Origin: Olleya sp. Bg11-27
GTDB lineage: Bacteria > Bacteroidota > Bacteroidia > Flavobacteriales > Flavobacteriaceae
NCBI RefSeq assembly: GCF_002831645.1
Contig: NZ_CP025117.1
Location: 62,001 to 126,000, forward strand
DNA length: 64,000 nt
Direction of reading: 5' to 3'
In this document: piece after piece, positions 17,603 through 26,834 of the stretch
Position numbering within the stretch: the first letter of the stretch is position 1
How the letters are laid out: each line of letters opens with the position of its first letter
The notes under the pieces: model-generated
What the model was told of the DNA's origin: nothing
What the model saw: the letters and a program-made list of their open reading frames with translations, nothing else
Databases searched by the model: none
Program-made: the position numbers and the translations under genes

Positions 17603-18877
17603 TTAAAAGTATTCCGTCAAAGCGATAATACCATTATAAGAAATGACACACGCAAAAAGTAATGCTGCAAACAACCCAATATTCACAAAAAGACTTGTTT
17701 TATAATCCCCCATAACCTTTTTACTATTCACCATGATTATAATACCCAAAATCACAAGAGGTAAAACAAACACATTAAACACTTGAGATAAAATCTGAAT
17801 TTCAATAGGGTTTGCTCCAAAAGCAGGCCCGATTAAAGCTACCAAACACGCTACAAAAGTTACAACTCTAAACTGTTTAGAACTTGTATCTAATTCTCCC
17901 GACTGATAATCCGCTAGTAACAAAGGTGCTATTAAAAGACATGGAAATATAGACGACAAACCAGCACTTAATGCTCCAAAGAAAAATATAGTAACAGCCC
18001 ATTTACCAGCAACTGGCTCTAAAGTATTAGCCATATCTAACACACTATTAACTTCTTTTCCTTGATAAAATAGCGCTCCCGCTGCCACAGCCATTATAGT
18101 TGCACTTATGATAAATATCAAAATTGCAGCTGTTATAGAATCCTTTTTTTGTTGTTCTAAATTTTTAATAGTCCATCCTTTTCCTTTTACAAATAACGGT
18201 CTAGATAAAAATGTAGCAGATGCCATAGTAGTACCAACAAATGCAGCAACTAACATTTTTCCTCCCGGAACATCTGGTATTGTCGGAATTAACCCTTTAA
18301 CCACGTCCAAAGGAAGTGGTTGCACAAAACATAAGGACAACACAAAAGAAAAACCCATCAATGTCACAAATATGACTAATATTTTTTCAAAAAAAGTATA
18401 CTTACCAACTAGCATTAATAAATAAAATGTAATAATAATTACAATTGCTGTTATTAAAACAGTTTCGTATTTATAAGCACCTAACCCATCAAAATTGACA
18501 GCTAATATTTCAAAAATAATATTGGATGAAATCCCAAGAATCCCCATCAAAGAATTCCATTGTCCAAACGTAATACCTACTATAATTAAGATTGCTAAAG
18601 CTTTACCATATTTTAAATGCTTTTTAAAACCAAAGAGCGCTGTTTCTCCAGTTATCAAACCATAGTTTCCATAAGCAAACATTAATATTCCAGAAAACAA
18701 ACAACTTAAAAGCAAAACCCATAATAATTGCATATTAAACTTACTTCCCGCAACAATCATTGAAGTAACACTTCCAGTACCTATAGTATAACCAATAGCA
18801 AAAATACCAGGACCGAAACCTAATATTATGGCAATAATTTTTTTGAAAAATGAATTTTTAGGTGTTGTTACATCCAT
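17603..18877 (-). CDS. Nramp-fold (SLC11-like) membrane transporter lacking canonical metal-ligand motifs
   Basis: 424 aa with about 11 membrane segments and overall Nramp similarity (IVAGSKFNMQLLWVLLLS resembles the segment-1/2 region). The helix-1 DPGN motif is replaced by GTGS (33-36) and the helix-6 MPHN motif by ASAT, so the usual manganese/iron ligands are absent. Substrate is therefore unknown; magnesium or a non-metal solute are options. I chose ATG 18877 because an earlier ATG (18961) lies within the upstream gene and adds an unrelated leader. It is the last gene of the PL7-PL6-lyase-gntK/gnd operon, 43 bases after the fusion gene. Confidence 0.7.
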   Translation of the reverse strand: MDVTTPKNSFFKKIIAIILGFGPGIFAIGYTIGTGSVTSMIVAGSKFNMQLLWVLLLSCLFSGILMFAYGNYGLITGETALFGFKKHLKYGKALAILIIVGITFGQWNSLMGILGISSNIIFEILAVNFDGLGAYKYETVLITAIVIIITFYLLMLVGKYTFFEKILVIFVTLMGFSFVLSLCFVQPLPLDVVKGLIPTIPDVPGGKMLVAAFVGTTMASATFLSRPLFVKGKGWTIKNLEQQKKDSITAAILIFIISATIMAVAAGALFYQGKEVNSVLDMANTLEPVAGKWAVTIFFFGALSAGLSSIFPCLLIAPLLLADYQSGELDTSSKQFRVVTFVACLVALIGPAFGANPIEIQILSQVFNVFVLPLVILGIIIMVNSKKVMGDYKTSLFVNIGLFAALLFACVISYNGIIALTEYF

Positions 18878-18920
18878 AATATGTGTGTTAGTTTTTTTTG
18901 GGATTAGTTCGTTTGTTTTA

Positions 18921-20804
18921 TTAGTTCCATTTGGTATGATGAGACTTACCTGAAGCATCATCTAATCTTAGATAAGTATGTGCACCGAAGAAATCACGCT
19001 GGGCTTGGATTACATTTGCCGAAGCATATTCTGTTGTTATTCCATTTAAAAATTGAATAGCTTCACTTAGAGCTGGTGTCGCAATATCATTAAGAACAGC
19101 TTCCGACACTACTTTTTTAGCTGCAGGTCTGTAACTATTAATTTTTGTTATTAATTCTGCATTAGTTAATACGTTGACTGTATCCTTAAACACCGCAACT
19201 AATTCTTCCATTAGAGAAGATCTAATAATGCAACCATTAGTCCAAATTCTAGCAATTTCACTAAGATTTAAATCCCATACAAATTTACCAGAAGCTTCAG
19301 CTATTAACTTAAACCCTTGATAATGGTTAATAATTCGTGCAAACTGATACCCCTTCAAAACCTCATCAGTACTAATTTGTAAATCAGATTTATTACTGCG
19401 ATCAAATTGTTTACTTAATTCGATTCGTTCTTCTTTATAAAACGAAATATATCTTGAAAACAACGCTGAAGCAATTAAAGTACTTGGCACTCCTAGTTCC
19501 GCAGATGCAATCGTCGTCCAGTTTCCTGTGCCCTTATTACCTGCTTTATCTAATATTTTTTTCACCAACCAATCGCCGCCTTCTTTCTTTTTAAAAATAG
19601 TTGTTGTTATTTCTAGCAAATAACTATCTGCTGTATCTGCCCAAGACTGTAAAGTATTAGCTATTACATCTGGACTTTGCCCTAAAGCTTCCAAAATAAC
19701 GGTTACCTCAGCTAGCAATTGCATTTCTACATACTCCACACCATTATGCACCATTTTAATAAACTGACCACTTCCTTCTGGACCAACGTACGTACAGCAC
19801 GGCAGGCCGTTTTTATCTTTAGCTGCAATAGTTTCTAAAAAAGGGGCCACTTTATCATAAGCTTCTTTATCTCCACTTGGCATTATAGATGGGCCTTTTA
19901 AAGCACCTTCTTCCCCCCCAGAAACTCCTGTCCCAATAAAATTAATGCCTTTAGTCTTTAAATAATCGTAACGTTCTTTAGTTTTTTTATAGTTCGAATT
20001 CCCACCATCAATTATAATATCATCTTTTGTTAAATGAGGCAATAAGTCTTCAATAACATAATCTATTGTTTTACCCGCATTAACCATAAGCATAATCCGT
20101 CTTGGCTGTTGTAAAGAATTTACAAAGGCTGAAATATCATCAAAAGCTTCCGCTTGCGACAACTCAGAATATTGTGCTTTAAAGTTTTTAGCAACATCTA
20201 CCTCTACATTCTCCACATACCTATTAAACATCGAGATTTTAAATCCATTATTAGCTAAATTTCTACACAGGCTTTTTCCCATGACACCCAAACCAAATAA
20301 TCCAAACTCTGAGGTATTCATTAATTCTTGTTTTATTTTTTTAATAATATTTTCTGGTGTTGCGCTGATATCTATTTGAATAGCATTTTTCGGAATTTCT
20401 AAAGTATCAAATTGCGACTGCAGTAATTCTGCAGGCATAAAATGATCTGCTCTGTTATTTACTCTTTCAAATATCTGATTGAAAGACCCAGATAAATGTA
20501 CCCAAGCCGTATCGTCTTCAATAGTATGACTTAATAGATCACGATACTTTTGCTTTAAAGCAGAGCACACGATTACACAACCCCCTTTATTAAGCTGCCT
20601 TTTTGCTAAGTCATTTAAAGTCTCTAACCAACCTTGCCTGTCAGCATCATTCAAAGCTTGTCCGTTAGACATTTTTGTAATATTACGTTCAGGATGGAAA
20701 TCGTCACCATCAAAAAAAGGAATATCTAATGCTTCAGACAACAACTTTCCAATAGTACTTTTTCCACAACCCGAAACACCTATAACAAATATTACTTTTT
20801 TCAA
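18921..20804 (-). CDS. Bifunctional gluconokinase / 6-phosphogluconate dehydrogenase fusion
   Basis: 627 aa in one frame. Residues 1-160 are a GntK-type gluconokinase with P-loop GVSGCGKST (9-17) and FFDGDDFHPERN. From Met162 there is a complete decarboxylating 6-phosphogluconate dehydrogenase of 466 aa: GLGVMG (171-176), DGGNSNYKKT, GTGVSGGEEGALKGPS and the lysine motif FIKMVHNGVEY. Together they would turn gluconate plus ATP and NADP into ribulose-5-phosphate and NADPH. Position inside the lyase operon suggests supply of NADPH for DEH reduction, or use of an oxidised sugar. An internal start at 20321 (Met162) could also yield free dehydrogenase. Confidence 0.92.
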   Translation of the reverse strand: MKKVIFVIGVSGCGKSTIGKLLSEALDIPFFDGDDFHPERNITKMSNGQALNDADRQGWLETLNDLAKRQLNKGGCVIVCSALKQKYRDLLSHTIEDDTAWVHLSGSFNQIFERVNNRADHFMPAELLQSQFDTLEIPKNAIQIDISATPENIIKKIKQELMNTSEFGLFGLGVMGKSLCRNLANNGFKISMFNRYVENVEVDVAKNFKAQYSELSQAEAFDDISAFVNSLQQPRRIMLMVNAGKTIDYVIEDLLPHLTKDDIIIDGGNSNYKKTKERYDYLKTKGINFIGTGVSGGEEGALKGPSIMPSGDKEAYDKVAPFLETIAAKDKNGLPCCTYVGPEGSGQFIKMVHNGVEYVEMQLLAEVTVILEALGQSPDVIANTLQSWADTADSYLLEITTTIFKKKEGGDWLVKKILDKAGNKGTGNWTTIASAELGVPSTLIASALFSRYISFYKEERIELSKQFDRSNKSDLQISTDEVLKGYQFARIINHYQGFKLIAEASGKFVWDLNLSEIARIWTNGCIIRSSLMEELVAVFKDTVNVLTNAELITKINSYRPAAKKVVSEAVLNDIATPALSEAIQFLNGITTEYASANVIQAQRDFFGAHTYLRLDDASGKSHHTKWN

Positions 20805-20816
20805 TCGCTTTGTGCT

Positions 20817-23039
20817 TTAATTTGCTTTTACTGAACAATTAATTTTTTGCTTTATCCCTTTCTGAATAATTTCAGCTTTACATTCCTTTTTACTAAGCAA
20901 CTGTAACTTCAACCCTTTAGACTCAGTATTGACTAACACATCAACAACTTCTTCAAACTTAATTTTGGTATCTCCAAATTCTAATGTTTTCACTGAAAAG
21001 AATATGGAGACCTCTGCTTTAGTTAAAGAAACAGCCTCACTATTATCAGCAATCCACTTTGATGCATTAAGCTTCCAACCATTAAATTGTTTGTCTTTGG
21101 CATTCTCATTTATACGCTTGTCATAAGTTTCAAAAGGATAAACAATTGTTATAAAACTGAATTGTTTTGTATTCGATTTTGACACTACAGACCATTCTTT
21201 ACCTCTTGCGCCGTCTGTTTCCACTTTGTCTGTTGTATTCAACTGAAAAATATCTAACCCTGAACCATCATCGAAAGAAGATCGTAATAAATCTCCCCCA
21301 TTTTCTTTCGTGTAATGTCCTTGCCAAACTTGTTTGTATTCGTGACTGTCTTTCGACTTAAAATTATCCTTAACAATCCAGAAATCATTTTTAATAGAAA
21401 TAACTTGTCTGTTATAGTCTACACCAATATTTTCAAAACCATCATGACTACCTACAAAAATATCTAAATGATCACTAGTATCAAAAGCAATTACTTTTGG
21501 TTGCGCCAATTGTTTAAACTTACCAAATCCACTACCTCCTTTATTACTTGTATATTGCTTACCAAGCAGCTCGTTATCTACTAAAGCTACATTTTTAGTC
21601 ATTGAGTTTTTAAACAACTCTAAATCTTTTAAAGAATAACGGACTTGATAATTTGGCATTACAACTTGGCCATTAGCCATTGCTTGAATCCCTAAAATAT
21701 CGCCATGTTGATGATCTGGTTTTAAAGGATCCAATCCAGCCGAAATCACCATCATATTATCCTTTACCTTCCACCCTTCTCGCAGTACATAATACCCTGT
21801 ATCCGGAAAAGACAAAGACAGGTGTTTTGGAGCTACAGAGTTAATGTTTTTTAATTTCTCTAATTGTTCTGCACTAGCATCCCAATAAAATTTTGTACTT
21901 AATTCATTTTTTGCAAAGTATCCCATCTCAGGATCTTCAAAAAGTAAATACCCTAAAGTCATCGCTCCAGAAATATCATTTTTTACGGCCCAAGGAGTAT
22001 CTGTATCGTCAGACAACACAGGCGCTGATTTATCCGGAAATGCAATTTTAGTAAGTGTTGTAAACAACGACTCTAATTTATTTTCCCATACTGGGTTTAT
22101 TGGCAACTTGCTTTTCTTCGCTAATTGGTACACATAAAAATAAGTCCCAATATCACTCATGTGATAATGGATTGTACGTTCAAACTGAAACCCATCGTCA
22201 TTAATTTCTTTATCTAAGTGCTCTCCTAAAAGCGTCATAGAATGCTCATACCACTCGTCTGCACCTTTAAAATCTCTCAACACAATAGACAACATTGCTA
22301 AGGCTGATAACCCTCGCGTTTGGTGGTTCCCAGATTTAAACGTTTTATTATGCTCGTATAAATGTTGAGCATGTTGTAAAAACGTTGCAATAGTTACTAA
22401 TTGCTCCGCATCAGAGTATCCAGACTGTCCTAAAAACAAGCTGTGTAATTGCAACCAATTAATCATTCGATATCCAGACCGGAAGGCTTCGTACACGCCA
22501 TTACCACCTTCAATACGTTCATATTGCTTATTGGTTAAGGCTGTATTTAAAGACGCTAATTGTTCTGTAAAATAATCAAGATATTGTTCATCTTTATTCT
22601 GATAAAAATAATAGTACCCAATATCTATCATTTTATGCTGCCTAGCCAAATGACGCAAGGCATAAGCATTTACTGGATATCCATTTTGATAATTAAAAGG
22701 TAATTCCCATTGCGCTTTCGCGGGAAATTTAGCCAAATGATCCAAAGCGCGTTCCGTGTGTTTTATTTTGGCCTCAGGATAAATTTCTGTATACTCCTTA
22801 AATCGCTTCTCGTTAGTTTCCCAATTATAGAAGTAACGTTCCGTAAATTTTGTTCTAAAGAACTGCGCTAAGTCCGCTTCAGAAATAGTTCCATTGGTTT
22901 TTAAATCTTGCTGAACAGCGTTTGTTAAATAAGATGCTAAATCTTGATTAGACAAAATCTTATCAGAAGGTATCGTTTGCCCTTCAACAGTTTGAAACCA
23001 TCCTAATAAACTTATAAAAAGTAGTGTTATTGACTTCAT
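20817..23039 (-). CDS. Heparinase II/III-fold polysaccharide lyase, probably uronate/alginate-active
   Basis: 740 aa with a Sec signal (no lipobox, ending near VEGQ), an N-terminal alpha-toroid (about 90-390) and a C-terminal beta-sandwich. Candidate catalytic motifs are GNHQTRG, TIHYHMSDIG and PDHQHGDILGI, which resemble PL12/15/17/21/39 enzymes, but I cannot assign the family. It differs clearly from the PL17 enzyme of this locus. It lies one base after the second PL6 gene and 12 bases before the gluconokinase fusion. Alginate is the likely substrate from context; another acidic polymer cannot be excluded. Confidence 0.75.
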   Translation of the reverse strand: MKSITLLFISLLGWFQTVEGQTIPSDKILSNQDLASYLTNAVQQDLKTNGTISEADLAQFFRTKFTERYFYNWETNEKRFKEYTEIYPEAKIKHTERALDHLAKFPAKAQWELPFNYQNGYPVNAYALRHLARQHKMIDIGYYYFYQNKDEQYLDYFTEQLASLNTALTNKQYERIEGGNGVYEAFRSGYRMINWLQLHSLFLGQSGYSDAEQLVTIATFLQHAQHLYEHNKTFKSGNHQTRGLSALAMLSIVLRDFKGADEWYEHSMTLLGEHLDKEINDDGFQFERTIHYHMSDIGTYFYVYQLAKKSKLPINPVWENKLESLFTTLTKIAFPDKSAPVLSDDTDTPWAVKNDISGAMTLGYLLFEDPEMGYFAKNELSTKFYWDASAEQLEKLKNINSVAPKHLSLSFPDTGYYVLREGWKVKDNMMVISAGLDPLKPDHQHGDILGIQAMANGQVVMPNYQVRYSLKDLELFKNSMTKNVALVDNELLGKQYTSNKGGSGFGKFKQLAQPKVIAFDTSDHLDIFVGSHDGFENIGVDYNRQVISIKNDFWIVKDNFKSKDSHEYKQVWQGHYTKENGGDLLRSSFDDGSGLDIFQLNTTDKVETDGARGKEWSVVSKSNTKQFSFITIVYPFETYDKRINENAKDKQFNGWKLNASKWIADNSEAVSLTKAEVSIFFSVKTLEFGDTKIKFEEVVDVLVNTESKGLKLQLLSKKECKAEIIQKGIKQKINCSVKAN

Positions 23040-23040
23040 A

Positions 23041-25377
23041 TTAATACATCAATTTCATTTTCAAATTCTCTTCCGTGTTAATTTGCCCTGAATTAACTAG
23101 GGTGTTTTCGGATTCTACATTATTCTTTGCTCCCCATAATGTAGAGACAAACTGTACTTTGTTGTTTTTAAATGTGTTTTTAGTGATATTCACATTTACA
23201 ATCCCGTTATGATTTAACAATGTTTTGTTCTTTTCTTTAGCTCCACAATTAGTAAAAGTACTATTCGAAATTAAAAGGTTCCCACCGATAGTAGACTCAT
23301 CATACCCTCCTCTATAATAGTCAATCACATTTCCTTTTACAGCTTTAAAACTACAGTTATTAATGGTTAAATACTCTGTATTATAATCTCCTTTATCGTT
23401 CGTTTCTTCTGATAATTCTATTCCGTTTTCGCAGTCTGTGATTGCCGTATTTTGAAAAGTAATACGTTCTGAAAATGATTCTTTATAAACTTTTAAAACA
23501 TAACCAAAATTACTAATTTCAGTATTTGAAACGGTTAGCCCGAAATGGTTAGCCATGTTTTCTTTTAAACTTGCAAAGGCATAGTTATTTTCATTTCCTT
23601 CTAAAACAATATTATTAATCGTTAATTTACCTTTAGATTGTAATGAAAACAATGGTGTCTCAGACGGTCCAACATATACTAATTTAGCTTTCTTTTCTCC
23701 TTGAGATTGTATTGTAATTGTTTTATTGATCACTAAAGCCTTCTTAAAAGTATACCCACCTTCCGCTATAGCGATAATATCTCCATTATTTGCTTTATTT
23801 ATTTCAGCCTGTAAATCCTCTGCTTCGCTTACAACATGTGTCACTGGGGCTTTGTCTTCTGCTTCATTTGAATACCAAGTTGTACCGTACTTAGATTTAT
23901 CCAAAATACTAGGATTAACCGCCTCTGTACCGATTACTGCGCCAATACTGGTATTATCTTTTCTTGACGTTCCAAATAAGTCTTTCTCAATCGTATTAAA
24001 ATCGAAACCTTTATAAGCTTTTATTTCTTCAGGAACTCCTATTGGTAAAAACAGATTATCCGTTAACTTTTTCAACTCTAAAGATGCCGCTATAATACCA
24101 CCATCAAAATCATTAAACGACACGCCTTTATTATCGACTACATTATTTACAAATGTTACACCGTCTGCTTTATCGTTTTCCACAACAATAGCTTCCAACC
24201 CTTTTTCATTATACACAACGTTATTAGCAACCGTTGTTCTAATTGCTCGAGCCGATCTAATTTCTGATTTTGGTAACACATCTGCTTGCGCGATATTTGT
24301 ACCCACACCAAATTGCCAAGGCGAACTACAATTAACGTAAGTATTATAAGCAACAACCACATCTGTGACTTGGTTATAACGGTTTAATGGTGATTTAGGA
24401 ATTCCATTCATAACCGCTAAAGGACTTCTAAAGCTTTTCCCTTTTAAATTGTAAAAGAAATTATTTGTAACCCAATGCCCTGTGTTAATTATTCTAATCC
24501 CACCATAATTCTCGTTTACACCATCACCTATAAAATAATTCCCATCGATTTTACAGTAATTACCATGACGTGTCACTAAAGACCCCTCACTTTTATAAAA
24601 CACATTATTTCTAAACTCGTTGAAATTAGTTTTACTAGAAATCACCTCAACTTCACCATTACATTCTTCAAATAAATTATTAGCAACCATAGTATGGCTT
24701 GGAGACATAGACGTATAACTATTACCTAATTGAATAGTTTCTCCGCTTGGCCCACCTTTTACAGGTCTTGGTCCAAAATGATTATTAATAATTTGATGAT
24801 AATTATTAATACTTTCAACACCTTCTATACTAACTCTTACTGTTGGGCCTCTGTTTGTTTTACCTGCAATATAACTATTGCTCAACTCATTATGTCTTCC
24901 CCAAAATTGCACCCATAAATCACTATTATCCCTTTTAGGCTTATTAAAATCTTCAATAACACAATTAGTCACCTTACAATGGTCAGCGATTTCATCCGGC
25001 GCATCCTTATGACTAATTTTAAAATCTATTACAGCACTAGATGGTGAAAATCCATTTTTAAAATGCAACCCTTCAACCACTAAGTATTTCCCTCCAAATT
25101 TCAAATACGACTGTCCTTCAATGGACACTTTACCTGCCGTTTCCGCCTTTAAGGTTATTGGATTGTCTTCAGTTCCTTTTCCTCTAAATTTTATTTCAAA
25201 ATCCTTATAAGTTCCATTAGCCAACACAATATTATCACCAGGCTTAGCATCTTTAATAGCGCTATTTAATGCTTCTATATTAGATACCGTAGTAACACTA
25301 GCTTGTGTTGTTATTGTTTTTTTTCCACAAGAGATAAGGAAAAGAGATAAAACTAAAATATATACTGTTTTTTTCAT
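23041..25377 (-). CDS. Alginate lyase, polysaccharide lyase family 6 (second copy)
   Basis: 778 aa. A lipoprotein signal ends FLISC (Cys17), followed by a two-part parallel beta-helix. The catalytic pair is Lys249 (VISSKTNFNEF) and Arg270 (LVTRHGNYC); SGETIQLGNS holds the calcium-site acid (Glu213). It shares architecture with the first PL6 gene but is well diverged, so the two may prefer different block structures (MG versus G) or act endo versus exo. A short spacer of 72 bases separates it from the upstream PL7 gene and contains direct repeats of AAAAGACTT. Confidence 0.93.
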   Translation of the reverse strand: MKKTVYILVLSLFLISCGKKTITTQASVTTVSNIEALNSAIKDAKPGDNIVLANGTYKDFEIKFRGKGTEDNPITLKAETAGKVSIEGQSYLKFGGKYLVVEGLHFKNGFSPSSAVIDFKISHKDAPDEIADHCKVTNCVIEDFNKPKRDNSDLWVQFWGRHNELSNSYIAGKTNRGPTVRVSIEGVESINNYHQIINNHFGPRPVKGGPSGETIQLGNSYTSMSPSHTMVANNLFEECNGEVEVISSKTNFNEFRNNVFYKSEGSLVTRHGNYCKIDGNYFIGDGVNENYGGIRIINTGHWVTNNFFYNLKGKSFRSPLAVMNGIPKSPLNRYNQVTDVVVAYNTYVNCSSPWQFGVGTNIAQADVLPKSEIRSARAIRTTVANNVVYNEKGLEAIVVENDKADGVTFVNNVVDNKGVSFNDFDGGIIAASLELKKLTDNLFLPIGVPEEIKAYKGFDFNTIEKDLFGTSRKDNTSIGAVIGTEAVNPSILDKSKYGTTWYSNEAEDKAPVTHVVSEAEDLQAEINKANNGDIIAIAEGGYTFKKALVINKTITIQSQGEKKAKLVYVGPSETPLFSLQSKGKLTINNIVLEGNENNYAFASLKENMANHFGLTVSNTEISNFGYVLKVYKESFSERITFQNTAITDCENGIELSEETNDKGDYNTEYLTINNCSFKAVKGNVIDYYRGGYDESTIGGNLLISNSTFTNCGAKEKNKTLLNHNGIVNVNITKNTFKNNKVQFVSTLWGAKNNVESENTLVNSGQINTEENLKMKLMY

Positions 25378-25449
25378 AAGTATTAATAGTGTTGTATTTA
25401 TAAAAGATAAAAGACTTTTATTTTATTAAAAGACTTGATTATTATTATT

Positions 25450-26379
25450 TTAATGTGCCACGCTTAAGTCATAATACTTAACATAAGAAAAAGCATCCGT
25501 ATCTATAGTTGTCAAGTAATTTCCTGCTTTAAAGTAGTTTTCATAAGGCCATTTATCTAAACTTATATCTTCATAGACAAACGCATCGTCATTATTTAGC
25601 TGCACTTCTATCCTAGCATCACTAGCTGTTATTCTAAAATCAAATGCTTCAAAACCAACATAACCCAAATTCACTTTAACATCCAACCAAGTCTCATTAG
25701 AAGTCTCTAATAACGCATCACCTTCAGTTGCTTCATCAATAAGCGATTTTTTATGAGACCAAACAAACCCATCCTTCCAATAAATCTTAATTAAAGGCGG
25801 ACCATTACTAGACGAAAAACCATGTATACTCATATCTTCTGGAGAAATAATACCATGAATTTGCATAACAATTACTTTATGGTAGTCATCTCCAGATGCT
25901 GTGTTTTCTGAAACAGCATCGACTTTTAATCTCCCTGTCATTTCTCCACCTTCTAATAACGTCCAATTCTCATTAGAACTATTTGTATCTATTAACTCCC
26001 GTAATTCTGTTCGAGAATACGAACTATTTGTTGTAGATATATCTGGAAATGCGTAAAAGACTAAAGAAGCATCTGTCTCATCATCATACATATAAGGCTG
26101 GACGGCTTCTAAAGTTTGATAACCGTAATCTACTAATTGTGCAGGCTGATACTCGTCAGGACTTCCATTACTATTTTCATCTACAGGTAAAGTAACTTTC
26201 CAATTAGACAAATCGATAGCTGCCCAATTTCCTGTATCTGACCCAGAGTCCGTTTCTTCTGGTGCGTTATTATCGTCAATAACCTCTACTTCCGCTGACT
26301 CTGTTAACAAAGCCGTTTCATCACTGCTACAAGCGTAACAGGCAAATATTAAAAATAAATAAAAGTGCGTTCTTTTCAT
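25450..26379 (-). CDS. Alginate lyase, polysaccharide lyase family 7 (second copy)
   Basis: 309 aa. A lipobox ends CYAC (Cys17), followed by an acidic linker (about 29-48) and a PL7 jelly roll with YSRTELRE (121-128), QIH (173-175) and YFKAGNY (282-288). It should be a lipid-anchored, probably surface-exposed endolytic lyase. Its acidic linker contrasts with the basic linker of the first PL7 protein. It is first in the PL7-PL6-lyase-gntK/gnd-Nramp operon, directly behind the tandem operator. Confidence 0.94.
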   Translation of the reverse strand: MKRTHFYLFLIFACYACSSDETALLTESAEVEVIDDNNAPEETDSGSDTGNWAAIDLSNWKVTLPVDENSNGSPDEYQPAQLVDYGYQTLEAVQPYMYDDETDASLVFYAFPDISTTNSSYSRTELRELIDTNSSNENWTLLEGGEMTGRLKVDAVSENTASGDDYHKVIVMQIHGIISPEDMSIHGFSSSNGPPLIKIYWKDGFVWSHKKSLIDEATEGDALLETSNETWLDVKVNLGYVGFEAFDFRITASDARIEVQLNNDDAFVYEDISLDKWPYENYFKAGNYLTTIDTDAFSYVKYYDLSVAH

Positions 26380-26834
26380 ACTTACTGCAACTGGTTAACC
26401 AAACTGGTTTACCAAATATAGGATTTTTTAGGACACTAGTAAAACAATAAACTTAATAAATAGTATCTAAAATTAATTATTCCACAATAACCCACCCTTT
26501 TTAATACACAAAACCATCATTTTGCTTAAAAAAATAGCAGTATCCCAAATACATCTAATCTTAAAAATAGATCAAGAATATCCATTCCTTTTTTATCCAA
26601 AATTTACTTTCAATTAAAAGTTTATAGTCTTTAATTAGATATAAAAACAAAGATTAAAAACCTTAAAAAGAAGACCTTAATCCTAAAAACAAAAGACAAA
26701 ACCATGCAAATCTTGACAATTGAGGTGATAAAAGCTGTTTTTTGTCTAAAATGTTAAAATTATGTTATAATTACTGTAGCTTTTTGAAATTAACTTATTA
26801 ATTTTGAATTAATATAACACTAAAATAGAATCTA
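26380..26834. other. Divergent intergenic region between the PL7 operon and the LEA-like lipoprotein
   Basis: Apart from the operator/-7 box near 26391-26420, this 455-base AT-rich stretch shows no gene. It must also carry the plus-strand promoter of the lipoprotein, but I cannot find a clear TAnnTTTG with a paired TTG. TAGCTTTT near 26777 is the nearest match. Confidence 0.6.
26391..26420 (-). promoter_or_regulatory. Tandem operator and -7 box of the second PL7 operon
   Basis: CTGGTTAACCAA (26391-26402) and CTGGTTTACCAA (26404-26415) are spaced 13 bp like the other two sites, with a C in place of the first T. The minus-strand TATATTTG (26420-26413) is an exact -7 element overlapping the distal site. 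The -33 region is weak. Confidence 0.75.

Noticed and set aside
20319-20350. Gluconokinase and 6-phosphogluconate dehydrogenase as two separate genes.
   Set aside because: The reading frame is continuous with no stop between the domains; only an internal ATG at Met162 exists, so a fusion is the direct reading.
25400-25440. CRISPR-like repeat from the AAAAGACTT direct repeats.
   Set aside because: There are only two short copies without regular spacers or cas genes.
26766-26771. TATAAT-like hexamer upstream of the LEA-like lipoprotein as a promoter.
   Set aside because: Bacteroidota primary sigma factors use TAnnTTTG, and such AT-rich hexamers occur by chance in this composition.
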